Origin: Kitasatospora phosalacinea
GTDB taxonomy: Bacteria > Actinomycetota > Actinomycetes > Streptomycetales > Streptomycetaceae
DNA: 64,000 nt
Direction: 5' to 3'
Assembly: GCF_030268885.1 (NCBI RefSeq)
Contig: NZ_BSSA01000002.1
Coordinates: 434,001-498,000, forward strand
Part shown: in pieces, positions 49,229-57,940 of the stretch
Layout: each line of letters starts with the position of its first letter
Position numbering within the stretch: the stretch's first letter is position 1
Position numbers and translations under genes: made by a program
The notes under the pieces: generated by a model
Databases searched by the model: none
What the model was told of the DNA's origin: nothing
The model's input: the letters and a program-made list of their open reading frames with translations, nothing else

Positions 49229-49900
49229 TCAGGCGGCGGTGGCGGCGGAGATGTCGCCGTGCGCGGTGGTGGCGCGGATGGTGACGGCGGGGGCGTCGTC
49301 GGCGTTGCGCAGTGCGTTGTGGATGCGGCCGTGGCCGGTGCCGGCGTCCAGCGAGGCGGAGACGCCGCGGGCCACGCCGACCGAGATCGAGCCGGACCGG
49401 GTGGTGAGGTCGAGCGGGCCGCGCACCGCCTCGGTGACGGTCAGGTCGCCGCGCTGGGTGCTGAGGCCGCCGGGGCCGGTGAGGCGGCCGACCTCGATGC
49501 TGCCGTCCTGCAGGGTGAGGCTGGCGGCGGAGGCCTCGTCGAGCTTCACGGTGCCCCGGGCGCTCTCGAAGGAGACGTCGCCCAGCCGTCCCACGCCCCG
49601 GAGCCGGGCGTCCGCGCTCCTCGCCTCGACCTTCGAGCCGGAGGGCAGCTGCACGGTGACCTCCAGTGCGCCGGACGTTCCGAACAGGCGGTGCGCGGCG
49701 GAGTCGGTGACGATCCGCAGCACGCCGTCGGCGTAGCTGACCTCGGTCTGCTCGACGGCCTTCTCGTCGCGGCCCTTGGCCGGGTCGGCGGGCCGCAGGT
49801 CGACCACGGTGTCGGTGCGGTCGGCGGCGATGAAGCGGACCAGACCGGCCGGGACGTCCAGGACGACGGTGACCGGGGCGGGGGTGTCGAACTTCTGCAC
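49229..49900 (-). CDS. DUF4097 beta-repeat protein
   Basis: The 223-residue protein begins MQKFDTPAPVTVVLDVPAG and is made of repeated short strands (ARLRGVGRLGDVSFESARG, LQDGSIEVGRLTG, TTAHGDISAA), as in DUF4097 beta-helix-like proteins. No signal peptide is visible, so it is probably cytoplasmic. It lies between the DrrAB exporter genes and the divergent HTH regulator. DUF4097 proteins often neighbour envelope-stress or exporter genes; their role is unknown. Confidence 0.9.
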   Translation of the reverse strand: MQKFDTPAPVTVVLDVPAGLVRFIAADRTDTVVDLRPADPAKGRDEKAVEQTEVSYADGVLRIVTDSAAHRLFGTSGALEVTVQLPSGSKVEARSADARLRGVGRLGDVSFESARGTVKLDEASAASLTLQDGSIEVGRLTGPGGLSTQRGDLTVTEAVRGPLDLTTRSGSISVGVARGVSASLDAGTGHGRIHNALRNADDAPAVTIRATTAHGDISAATAA

Positions 49901-49959
49901 GGTGTGCTCCCTGGGGGTTTCGAGTGGTGCGTCGCTTCGTTTCTGACATTGGAAACGCT

Positions 49960-50094
49960 ACGTTGCGTTCAAGGATCGGGCAACATACTTGTTGCAATCG
50001 AAGTGAATTTACGCAGGTGAAAGCCGGTAAATCGTTGCAACTGCCCTGAAGCTAACGCAACGTCAGGAGTGCTGGCCGTTGCAATGGAATGAGG
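49960..50094. promoter_or_regulatory. Array of GTTGCAA boxes and paired ACGTTGCGTT sites
   Basis: GTTGCAA occurs at 49991-49997, 50034-50040 and 50088-50094. A perfect palindrome GCAACA-TACT-TGTTGC lies at 49980-49995. ACGTTGCGTT at 49960-49969 reappears inverted (AACGCAACGT) at 50054-50063. The region is A+T-rich and lies between the DUF4097 gene and the HTH gene, as expected for a shared operator array bound by the HTH regulator. Confidence 0.75.
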
Positions 50095-50146
50095 GTGAAC
50101 GCTATGCTGGGCGGGCAAGCGCCACGCGTCGCAGAAAGGGGCCCCG

Positions 50147-50911
50147 ATGCCCGGAGGCCGGCTCACCCAGCAGGAACGCCAGCAGATCGCCCTGGGCCTG
50201 GCCGAGGACCTCGCCTACGCGGAGATCGCCCGCCGGATCGACCGTCCGACCTCCACCGTCACCCGCGAGGTCATGCGCAACGGCGGCCCGACCGGCTACC
50301 GGGCCGACCTCGCGCACCGGGCCACCGAGCGCCGCGCCCACCGCCGGGCCGCACCGGCCCGCGGCCCGCTCCCGGCCGACCGCTCGGCCGACCGCTCGGC
50401 CGACCGCCCGGCCGACGGGCGCGACCCCGTGGCGGTGGACGCCTTCGAGGAGGCGATCACCACCGTCTTCATGCACTCCGGCCTGAGCCGGATGCCCGCC
50501 CGGGTGCTGGCCGCGCTGCTGCTCACCGACTCCGGCAGCCTGACCGCCGCCGAGCTCGCCCGGCGTCTGCAGGTCAGCCCGGCGTCGGTGTCCAAGGCGG
50601 TGGCCTTCCTGGACGAGCAGTCGATGGTCCGCCGGGAGCGCGACGAGCGCCGCCGCGAGCGCTACCTGGTGGACGAGGAGATCTGGTACCAGTCCGCGGT
50701 GGCGAGCGCCCACGCCAACGCCACGGTGGCCGCCACCGCCCGCCAGGGCGTCTCCGTCCTCGGCTCGGCCACTCCCGCCGGGGTGCGGCTGGAGAACGTG
50801 GCCCGGTTCCTCGACCACCTCTCCGAGGTGCTGCTGCGCGGCGCCGAGCAGGCGCGCGAGGTGCTCTCCAGCAAGCCGGCGGGGGAGGGGCCGGTTGACC
50901 CCCGCGAATAG
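50147..50911 (+). CDS. Regulator with IS30-type HTH fused to a MarR/GbsR-like winged helix
   Basis: The 254-residue product begins with a transposase-like HTH_38 domain (GRLTQQERQQIALGLAEDLA, YAEIARRIDRPTSTVTREV, then RADLAHRATERRAHRR), followed by a short linker of Asp-Arg-Ser-Ala repeats, a MarR/GbsR-like winged helix (AAELARRLQVSPASVSKAVAFL) and a helical C-terminus. Two DNA-binding domains in one chain could recognise the paired sites upstream. It is divergent from the DUF4097/DrrAB operon and is its likely regulator. No transposase catalytic domain is present, so it is not a remnant of an insertion sequence. Confidence 0.9.
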   Translation: MPGGRLTQQERQQIALGLAEDLAYAEIARRIDRPTSTVTREVMRNGGPTGYRADLAHRATERRAHRRAAPARGPLPADRSADRSADRPADGRDPVAVDAFEEAITTVFMHSGLSRMPARVLAALLLTDSGSLTAAELARRLQVSPASVSKAVAFLDEQSMVRRERDERRRERYLVDEEIWYQSAVASAHANATVAATARQGVSVLGSATPAGVRLENVARFLDHLSEVLLRGAEQAREVLSSKPAGEGPVDPRE

Positions 50912-50964
50912 TTAACCGTTCTACTTGATGGCGGCGGAGTGCGGCTCATTTTTCTCGGGCGCAA

Positions 50965-50998
50965 GGTCAATTAATCGGTTAAGTCGAAACCGTTGACC
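50965..50998. promoter_or_regulatory. Nested inverted repeats before the mannanase gene
   Basis: GGTCAA at 50965-50970 pairs with TTGACC at 50993-50998; inside them CGGTT at 50976-50980 pairs with AACCG at 50988-50992. GGTTGACC and GTTAACCG also occur just upstream. The site lies about 100 bases before the mannanase ATG and may bind a sugar-responsive repressor such as a LacI-type regulator; this is inference. Confidence 0.45.
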
Positions 50999-51098
50999 GG
51001 GGTGGTTGGGCGTGCCAGGATCCCGCAGACAACGTTGCCAAGGCCCTGTTCTCCCGGGCCGGCCGCGTTCCCCCACCCACCCCCACCCGAGGAGAGTC

Positions 51099-52415
51099 AT
51101 GGAAAAGCCGCCGAGCCGCAGGGCGCTCACGGCTGTCGGCGCGGCAGTCGCCGCCGTCTTCGGCCTGCTGTTCTCCGTCTTCGGATTCGCCCCCGGCAGC
51201 GCCGAGGCCGCCACCACCGGCATCCACGTCGCCAACGGCCGGATCTACGAGGCGAACGGCAACCAGTTCGTCATGCGCGGCGTCAACCACGCGTACGCCT
51301 GGTACCCCGGCCAGACCACCGCGATCGCCGACATCGCGTCCAAGGGCGCCAACACCGTCCGCGTCGTGCTCAGCAACGGCGACCGCTGGACCCGCACCAC
51401 CACCGCCCAGGTCTCCGCGCTGATCGCCCAGTGCAAGGCCGCCAAGGTGATCTGCGTCCTGGAGGTGCACGACACCACCGGCTACGGCGAGGACGCCGCC
51501 GCCACCACCCTCGACCGGGCCGCCCAGTTCTGGGTCGACAACAAGGGCGCGCTGGACGGCCAGGAGGGGTACGTCGTCGTCAACATCGCCAACGAGCCCT
51601 GGGGCAACAACGGTTACACCGCCTGGACCGCGGCCACCAAGAGCGCCGTCGCCAAGCTGCGGGGCGCCGGGATCCACCACGCGCTGATGGTCGACGGCCC
51701 GAACTGGGGCCAGGACTGGTCGAACACCATGCGCGACAACGCCGCCTCGGTGCTCGCAGCCGACCCCGACCGCAACACGATCTTCTCGATCCACATGTAC
51801 GGCGTCTACAACACCGCCGCCAAGGTGCAGGCCTACCTGAACGCCTACACCTCCGCCCAACTGCCGATCGTGGTCGGAGAGTTCGGCGCCCAGCACAGCG
51901 ACGGCGACCCGGACGAGGACGCCATCATGGCCACCGCCCAGACCCAGGGCATCGGCTACCTCGGCTGGTCCTGGAGCGGCAACGGCGGCGGCGTCGAGTA
52001 CCTCGACCTGGTCAACGGCTTCGACCGGAACGCGCTGACCGCCTGGGGCAACCGCCTCTTCAACGGCGCCAACGGCATCGCCACCACCGCCCGCACCGCC
52101 ACCGTCTACACCGGGGGCACCCCGACCGCTCCGGCCCCGGCCTCCCCGACGGCGTCCCCGACCGCGACCAAGGCGCCGAACGGGTACCCCTACTGCGCCT
52201 CGGCCGCCTCGGACCCGGACGGGGACGGCTGGGGGTGGGAGAACAGCGCCTCCTGCGTGGTGCGCGGCGGCAAGGCCGACACCGGCGCGAGCGCGACCAC
52301 CGCGCCGAACGGGTACCCGTACTGCGCCTCGGCCTCGTCCGACCCGGACGGGGACGGCTGGGGCTGGGAGAACAGCGCCTCCTGCGTGGTGCGCGGCGGC
52401 AAGGCCGACCACTGA
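51099..52415 (+). CDS. Secreted GH5 beta-mannanase with two C-terminal binding modules
   Basis: The 438-residue enzyme has a signal peptide (RRALTAVGAAVAAVFGLL, cut near AEAATT), a GH5 barrel (about 35-335) starting GIHVANGRIYEANGNQFVMRG as in streptomycete mannanases, acid/base Glu in IANEPWG and nucleophile Glu in VVGEFGAQ. Two near-identical modules (YPYCASA-SDPDGDGWGWENSASC, about 365-395 and 408-436) follow after Pro/Ser/Thr linkers; they look like CBM10-type carbohydrate-binding modules and carry a DPDGDG run that could bind calcium. GAGGAGAG precedes ATG 51099. It degrades beta-1,4-mannans outside the cell. Confidence 0.94.
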   Translation: MEKPPSRRALTAVGAAVAAVFGLLFSVFGFAPGSAEAATTGIHVANGRIYEANGNQFVMRGVNHAYAWYPGQTTAIADIASKGANTVRVVLSNGDRWTRTTTAQVSALIAQCKAAKVICVLEVHDTTGYGEDAAATTLDRAAQFWVDNKGALDGQEGYVVVNIANEPWGNNGYTAWTAATKSAVAKLRGAGIHHALMVDGPNWGQDWSNTMRDNAASVLAADPDRNTIFSIHMYGVYNTAAKVQAYLNAYTSAQLPIVVGEFGAQHSDGDPDEDAIMATAQTQGIGYLGWSWSGNGGGVEYLDLVNGFDRNALTAWGNRLFNGANGIATTARTATVYTGGTPTAPAPASPTASPTATKAPNGYPYCASAASDPDGDGWGWENSASCVVRGGKADTGASATTAPNGYPYCASASSDPDGDGWGWENSASCVVRGGKADH

Positions 52416-52481
52416 TCCCGTGATCCGGTGAATCCGTGACCCCGGCGACCCGCCCCCGCGCCCCGGCGTCGGCCCGGCTGC

Positions 52482-53348
52482 TCAGCGGTGGCTGCGGTGC
52501 GCGGTCGCCGGGCCGACCTCCCGCAGCCGGGCCAGCGCCTCCAGACTGCCGTCGGCGTCGGGCGGGGGCGTGAACAGGCGCAGCCGCTGGTCCGCGGCCT
52601 GGGTCTGCAGCAGCTCGTAGTCGAACTCGATCGGCCCGATGTCCGGGTGGCGCACCCGCAGCCGACTCGTCCGGCGCACCGCGACCTCGTGCCGCTGCCA
52701 GAGCCCGGCGAACTCCGCGCTGGCCGCGGTCAGCCGGTCGACCAGGGCGCGGGCGGGCGGGTCGAAACCGCGGCGGGTGGCGGCGGCGCGCAGTTCCGCG
52801 ACGTGCAGGCGGCCGAGCGGTTCGCGCTCGTCGTCCGGGTACGCCTCCCGGACGGACGGCTCGGTGAACCACCGCCAGACGATGTTGCGGTCCGGCGCGG
52901 CGACCGTGCACACGCAGCCGAACAGGGCCTCGGCCAGGGCGTTCTGGAGCAGCAGGTCGCCGAGGTCGGTGAGCAGTTGGGCGGGCGTGTCGCCGAGCCG
53001 GTCGAGCAGGTAGCGCAGCGCGGGTCGGACGTGCTGCCCGGCGGTCGGGCCCTCCGGCGGGCGGTGGCCCGCGAGCAGGTGCAGGTGGTCGCGCTCGTCG
53101 CCGGTCAGTTGCAGGGCCCGGGCGAGCGCGCCCAGCAACTGGGGCGAGGGCTGCGAGCTGCGGGCCTGTTCGAGCCGCATCACGTAGTCGGCCGACACCC
53201 CGGCGAGCTGGGCGAGCTCCTCCCGCCGCAGGCCGGGCGTGCGGCGCCGGGGCCCGTCGGGCAGTCCGGCGTCCTGCGGCCGCAGCCGTTCGCGGGAGCG
53301 GCGGAGGAAGTCCGCCAGTCCGGTCCGGTCCATCTGCATGCCGTCCAT
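52482..53348 (-). CDS. XRE-family regulator with MmyB-like C-terminal domain
   Basis: The 288-residue protein has an N-terminal HTH (GLRREELAQLAGVSADYVMRLEQ) and a PAS-like MmyB ligand-binding domain (about 110-275) with WRWFTEPSVREAYPDDER. The type is common in streptomycetes and often sits next to an oxidoreductase or methyltransferase gene it controls. It is divergent from the methyltransferase at 53.6 kb. Confidence 0.92.
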   Translation of the reverse strand: MDGMQMDRTGLADFLRRSRERLRPQDAGLPDGPRRRTPGLRREELAQLAGVSADYVMRLEQARSSQPSPQLLGALARALQLTGDERDHLHLLAGHRPPEGPTAGQHVRPALRYLLDRLGDTPAQLLTDLGDLLLQNALAEALFGCVCTVAAPDRNIVWRWFTEPSVREAYPDDEREPLGRLHVAELRAAATRRGFDPPARALVDRLTAASAEFAGLWQRHEVAVRRTSRLRVRHPDIGPIEFDYELLQTQAADQRLRLFTPPPDADGSLEALARLREVGPATAHRSHR

Positions 53349-53602
53349 CCTGCGCCGTCGGGGGCGCTTCCCGCACCGCTCCGGCGGAATTCGCCGACCT
53401 CCGGTGGAGTGCGGCGGGGTGGCCCGCTCAACAGGGCGCTCGGCGGTCGGAGGACTAGCGTGGCGGGGGAGAGGGGTGCTGCCCAGTCCACCGGGCCGCC
53501 GGTCGTGGGCACGGGCCCCGTGGCGCGGCTTCCGTGGTGGCGCCCCGTCGCGGTGCGTGCCCGCTCCCCCCGGCTGCCGGACCGGTGGCGGAAGGAGGAG
53601 TG

Positions 53603-54676
53603 ATGGCTGTCGCCGTGGAACCGGACCGGGCGAAGCAGGAGGCGTTCGCGGGCCGGATGGTGGAGGTGCTCAACGACGCCTGCCTGGGGCTGATGGCCGG
53701 GGTCGGGCACGAGAGCGGCCTGTTCGACGTCATGGCGGGCCTGGAGCCGCCCGCCGCCACCGCCGCCGAGGTCGCGCGGGCCGCCGGACTGAACGAGCGG
53801 TACGTCCGGGAGTGGTTGGGCGCGATGGTGACGGGCGGCGTCGTGGAGTACGACCCCGGGCGGGAGACGTACCTGCTGCCGCCCGAGCACGCGGCCTCGC
53901 TGACCCGCGCCGCGGGGCCGGACAACCTGGCCCGGATCGCACAGGACCTCGGCATGCTGGCCGAGGTCGACCAGCAGGTGGTGGAGGCGTTCCGGACCGG
54001 CGCCGGAGTCCCGTACTCGGCGTACCCGCGCTTCCAGGCGATCCAGGCCGAGGAGTCCGGGGAGGTGTACGACCTCGCCCTGGTGGACGGGATCGTGCCG
54101 CTGGTGCCCGGCCTGCCGGACCGGCTGCGCGCGGGCCTCGACGCCGTCGACGTCGGCTGCGGGCAGGGGCACGCGGCCAACGTCCTGGCCGCGGCGTTCC
54201 CCGCCAGCCGCTTCCACGGCCTGGACCGTTCCGAGGAGGGCATCGCCGCCGCCCGCGCCGAAGCCGCCGAACTCGGCCTGCGGAACGTGGAGTTCCAGGT
54301 CGGCGACAGTGCCGAACTGACCGGCTCCTACGACCTGGTGACGGCCTTCGACGTCATCCACGACCTCGCCCGGCCCACCCGCACCCTGGCGGCGATCGCC
54401 GGGGCGCTGCGCCCGGACGGGGTCTTCCTGATGGGCGACATCGCCGCCTCCAGCCGCCTGGAGGAGAACGTCGACCACCCGCTGTGCCCGGCGCTCTACG
54501 CCTTCTCGGTGTTCTACTGCATGAGCGTCTCGCTCAGCGAGGGCGGCGAGGCCCTGGGCACGGTCTGGGGCGAGCAGACCGCCCGCCGGATGCTCGCCGA
54601 GGCGGGTTTCGGCCGGGTCGACACCCGCCGGGTCGAGGGCGACATCCTCAACGTCTACTACGTGGCCCGGCGTTGA
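53603..54676 (+). CDS. Class I SAM-dependent methyltransferase
   Basis: The 357-residue protein has an N-terminal winged-helix-like dimerisation part (ATAAEVARAAGLNERYVREWL) and a Rossmann methyltransferase core with the SAM motif VDVGCGQGHAAN near residue 180. The layout recalls the small-molecule O-methyltransferases and Rv2258-type enzymes. ATG 53603 has GAAGGAGGAG just upstream. The XRE regulator that diverges from it may control it. The substrate is unknown. Confidence 0.92.
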   Translation: MAVAVEPDRAKQEAFAGRMVEVLNDACLGLMAGVGHESGLFDVMAGLEPPAATAAEVARAAGLNERYVREWLGAMVTGGVVEYDPGRETYLLPPEHAASLTRAAGPDNLARIAQDLGMLAEVDQQVVEAFRTGAGVPYSAYPRFQAIQAEESGEVYDLALVDGIVPLVPGLPDRLRAGLDAVDVGCGQGHAANVLAAAFPASRFHGLDRSEEGIAAARAEAAELGLRNVEFQVGDSAELTGSYDLVTAFDVIHDLARPTRTLAAIAGALRPDGVFLMGDIAASSRLEENVDHPLCPALYAFSVFYCMSVSLSEGGEALGTVWGEQTARRMLAEAGFGRVDTRRVEGDILNVYYVARR

Positions 54677-54699
54677 GGGCGCCGGGGGTTCGAGGACGC

Positions 54700-54737
54700 C
54701 GCCGGGCCCCGGCCGCGGGTGCGGTCGGGGCCCGGCG
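54700..54737. terminator. Convergent hairpin between methyltransferase and lamin-tail genes
   Basis: CGCCGGGCCCC and GGGGCCCGGCG form an 11-bp stem with internal GGCC/GGTC pairing in the loop. Confidence 0.8.
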
Positions 54738-54758
54738 GGTGGGCTCGGTGGCGGCCCG

Positions 54759-56729
54759 TCAGCAGGGGAACGTCCCGCTGTAGAGGGCGTGCCCGTACGA
54801 GGAGGTGCCGGGGCCGAAGCCGTAGATGCCGTCGTCGCTCCAGACCGCCTCGCGGAAGCCGTTCGCGCAGGTGGAGGCCGGTGCGAGGGCGAAGCCCTCC
54901 AGGTTGTCGACCGGCATCACGGCGGGGTTGGTGTAGGTCGCGTCCGGGACGATCGCGCCGGAGGCGTTGACCTTCAGGAAGGTGTGGGTCTCGCCGCAGG
55001 TGTTGTCGCAGGTGGCGACGATCCGCTGGGTGCCCGCGTCGTAGGTCACGTCCATCACGCCCGGCTTGCCGGTGGAGACGGTGCCGAAGGTGGTGAAGCT
55101 GCCGTCCGAGTTGAGGCCGTAGACGTGCAGGGTGCCGTCGTACTCCAGGCCGGCGAAGAACAGGCCGCTTCCGTGCAGCGGGTAGTTGGCCGGGTTGTAG
55201 GCGGCGCCGGTCAGCGGGTCGGTCCAGCCGTTGGCGGTCAGCCAGCTGTCGGGGACGAAGCCGACGCCCTCGAAGCCGAGGTTGGCGTCGTCCTTGCTGC
55301 CGGTGTTCAGCTGCGGGAACTGCGCGGTCATGTCCCACTGGTGCAGCGGGGTGAGGACGCTGCCGGTGGCGGCCGGGTCGAACTCCATGACGGTGTCCTT
55401 CGGCACGGTGTTGTTGCCGTTGTCGCGCTCGGAGGTCACGTAGAGGTGGCCGTTGCCGCCGACGGTCAGGCCCTCGGAGTCGGGCTGGCCGGTGCCGCCC
55501 GCGAAGCGGATCTGCTTGCCGGTCGCGCTCCAGGTCGCGTCCGGGACCCACTTGCCGTTGCTCTTGACCAGCTTGTACAGCCAGTTCTTGTTCTTGGCGG
55601 CCCACAGCACGGACGGGTCGGCCGGGTCGAAGGCCAGCCCGCTGACGTCGCGGCCCTCGGGCCCGGTGGAGGTGGTGAACGCGCAGACGTTGTCGGCGAC
55701 GGTGACGTCGAGGCCGCCGGGCCAGGACAGGGTGCCGGACGGGGTGGCGCCGGTGCCGCTCGGGGCCTCCGGGGTGCAGCCGCTGGTGAGCGAGCCGCCG
55801 CCGCCGAGCAGGTGGCCGGTGCCGCCGCCCGTGCCGCCGCCGGGGGTGCTGCCGGAGCAGGAGTTCACGGCGCCGAAGGTGGCGTTCGCGGAGGTCTGGA
55901 AGCCGGTGGCGCAGCGCTCGTCGGAGGGCGAGGCGCCCGCGGCGGCCCAGGTGACCGAGTCCACGGTGTTGCCGCTGCCGTCGAGCAGGAACAGCGAGTC
56001 GTTGCCGCCCAGGCCGATGGTCGAGTTGAACGTGACGTAGCCGCCCGCGGGGATGCTGGTGGCGCTCGGCGCGGAGGCGGAGACCGACGCCGCGCCGTGC
56101 GAGGTGTCGCCGTCCACGTACTTCCACGTGCCGATGCTGACCGCGCTGGTGCCGCCGTTGTACAGCTCGACGGTGTCGGAGCCGTCCGAGCCGACCTCGT
56201 TGACCACGACCCGGCTCGCGGCCGGGACGCTCGCCGGGCAGCCCGCCGCGTTCGCCGCACCGAAGGTCGTCGCGGTGGTGGTGGTCACCCACGCACCGGT
56301 GCCGTCGCCGCCGCAGCGCGCCATCGCGGGCTTGGCCGCGTTGGTGGCCCAGTCGACCCGGTCGACCACCGTGCCGCCGGAGGTGTAGATCACCACCTTG
56401 TCCGCGTCACCCAGCCCCTTGGGCGAGTTGAAGGTGACGAAGCCGCCCGCCGGGATGCTGCTCGCGGACGGGCTGAAGGACTGCGGGGAGAAGCCGTCGT
56501 CGGCCATCTTCCAGCCGCTGATGCTCACCGCCGTCGGGCCGCTGTTGTAGAGCTCCACGGTGTCGTTGCCGGACGAGGTGACCTCGTTGATGCGCACGTT
56601 CTGGTAGCCGACGGGGTCCGCGGCAGCGGCGGGCTGCGCGGCGAACAGGCCGGTGACGAGCAGGCCGGAGAAGGCCAGGGACGCGGCGCACACGGAGGCG
56701 ACGCCGACACGCGAGTGTGAGTTGGGCAC
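54759..56729 (-). CDS. Secreted lamin-tail-domain protein with C-terminal propeller-like domain
   Basis: The 656-residue protein has a signal peptide (VGVASVCAASLAFSGLLVTG, cut near PAAAAD), two lamin-tail domains (RINEVTSSGNDTVELYNSG, about 43-165; VVVNEVGSDGSDTVELYNGG, about 170-290), a Gly/Thr linker, and a C-terminal region of about 330 residues with repeated blades (VSGLAFDPADPSVLWAAKN, DSEGLTVGGNGHLYVTSE, LEGFALAP) like SdiA-regulated or esterase-like propellers. Start GTG 56729 was chosen because it precedes the signal. It is divergent from the LysR gene. Lamin-tail domains in bacteria often accompany nucleases or phosphodiesterases; here no nuclease motif is seen. Confidence 0.9.
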   Translation of the reverse strand: MPNSHSRVGVASVCAASLAFSGLLVTGLFAAQPAAAADPVGYQNVRINEVTSSGNDTVELYNSGPTAVSISGWKMADDGFSPQSFSPSASSIPAGGFVTFNSPKGLGDADKVVIYTSGGTVVDRVDWATNAAKPAMARCGGDGTGAWVTTTTATTFGAANAAGCPASVPAASRVVVNEVGSDGSDTVELYNGGTSAVSIGTWKYVDGDTSHGAASVSASAPSATSIPAGGYVTFNSTIGLGGNDSLFLLDGSGNTVDSVTWAAAGASPSDERCATGFQTSANATFGAVNSCSGSTPGGGTGGGTGHLLGGGGSLTSGCTPEAPSGTGATPSGTLSWPGGLDVTVADNVCAFTTSTGPEGRDVSGLAFDPADPSVLWAAKNKNWLYKLVKSNGKWVPDATWSATGKQIRFAGGTGQPDSEGLTVGGNGHLYVTSERDNGNNTVPKDTVMEFDPAATGSVLTPLHQWDMTAQFPQLNTGSKDDANLGFEGVGFVPDSWLTANGWTDPLTGAAYNPANYPLHGSGLFFAGLEYDGTLHVYGLNSDGSFTTFGTVSTGKPGVMDVTYDAGTQRIVATCDNTCGETHTFLKVNASGAIVPDATYTNPAVMPVDNLEGFALAPASTCANGFREAVWSDDGIYGFGPGTSSYGHALYSGTFPC

Positions 56730-56853
56730 GGGCCGGAACTCTGACGACCCGACGTGGAAACGGCGTGTACGCCGACTGAATCCCGGGCCCTTCCCGCCGG
56801 AACGCCAGGTGCTCGGGGAACGGTTCGCGCCAATCCGCCGCCGGGTCGGACTT

Positions 56854-56868
56854 ACAACCAATGGTTGT
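56854..56868. promoter_or_regulatory. LysR-type palindrome ACAACCA-A-TGGTTGT
   Basis: A perfect 15-bp palindrome lies 82 bases before the LysR start. A related imperfect copy, CCACAACCACGGATTG, lies at 56917-56932, about 60 bases on. A strong and a weak site in the divergent region fit the recognition and activation sites of LysR regulators. Confidence 0.75.
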
Positions 56869-56950
56869 GGGTGGTGTGGGTTTTCCCGCAGGTAGGACCG
56901 TCCTCGCCAGTGCTGGCCACAACCACGGATTGTCCACTAGGGTGGCCGCC

Positions 56951-57913
56951 GTGGACCTCGAAGCCGTACGCACCTACGTCGCCGTCGCGGAGGCGGGCCA
57001 GTTCCAGAAGGCCGCGACCGACCTGGCGATCACCCAGCAGGCCGTCTCCAAGCGCATCGCGGGGCTCGAACGCGACCTCGGCGTCCGGCTGTTCTCCCGC
57101 ACCCCGCGCGGCGCCGAACCCACCGTCGACGGCCAGGCCTTCCTGCCGCACGCCCGCGAGCTGCTCCGGGCCGCCGACCGCGCCGCCGCCTCCGTCCGGC
57201 CCGGGAGCCGCCCGCTGCGCGTCGACGTGATCAACTCGCGCGGTGCGGCCTCCCGGCTGATGCGGGCCTTCCACCGCGCCCACCCCGGCGTCGAGTTGGA
57301 CATCGTCATGCTGCTGGACATCGAGAGCGCCGTCGCCGCCCTGCGCTCCGGCGCCGTCGACGCCTCCTTCCGGGCCGTCGCCGCGCCCGGCATCCCGCTG
57401 CCCGAGGAGCTCACCGCCACCCGGGTCGTCGACGAGCCGCTCGACCTGCTCACCGGTCCCGGCCACGCGCTGGCCGCCGCCCGCTCGGTCCGGCTCGCCG
57501 ACCTCGCCGGGCACCGGATCTGGATGCCCGGCATCCTGCCCGGCAGCGAGTGGGGCGCCTACTACGCGGCGCTGGCCGCCGAGTTCGGCCTCACCATTGA
57601 GTCCACCGGCCCCAACTTCGGCTCCGACGCCCTGCTCGACACCATCGCCGACACCCCCGCCCTGGCCACCTTCATGGGCGAGGACACCCGCCTGGTCTGG
57701 CCCGCGACGTACGGGCTGCGGCGCGTCCCGGTCACCGACCCCGTCCCGGTCTACCCGCACTCGCTGCTCCAGCACCGGGACAACCCGCACCCCGCCCTCC
57801 CGGCCCTGCACGCCCACCTGGCGGCGGCCGCCGCTCCGGCCGCATCCGGCGCCTGGGTCCCGGACTGGGTTCCGGGCTGGGGTGCGGACCGGGTTCCGGG
57901 CCGGGCGCGTTGA
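56951..57913 (+). CDS. LysR-family regulator
   Basis: The 320-residue protein has an N-terminal winged HTH (VDLEAVRTYVAVAEAGQFQK, AITQQAVSKRIAGLERDLGVRLF) and a periplasmic-binding-like effector domain (about 95-290). GTG 56951 begins it. The C-terminus ends in an unusual run of Trp/Pro/Gly repeats (WVPDWVPGWGADRVPGRAR). It is divergent from the lamin-tail gene and likely controls it. The inducer is unknown. Confidence 0.93.
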   Translation: MDLEAVRTYVAVAEAGQFQKAATDLAITQQAVSKRIAGLERDLGVRLFSRTPRGAEPTVDGQAFLPHARELLRAADRAAASVRPGSRPLRVDVINSRGAASRLMRAFHRAHPGVELDIVMLLDIESAVAALRSGAVDASFRAVAAPGIPLPEELTATRVVDEPLDLLTGPGHALAAARSVRLADLAGHRIWMPGILPGSEWGAYYAALAAEFGLTIESTGPNFGSDALLDTIADTPALATFMGEDTRLVWPATYGLRRVPVTDPVPVYPHSLLQHRDNPHPALPALHAHLAAAAAPAASGAWVPDWVPGWGADRVPGRAR

Positions 57914-57940
57914 GGGTGTGGGCCGGGCGCGTCGGGCCCG

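Noticed and set aside
50147..50290. Remnant of an IS30 element
   Set aside because: Only the HTH is present, it continues in frame into a complete regulator, and no inverted repeats flank it.
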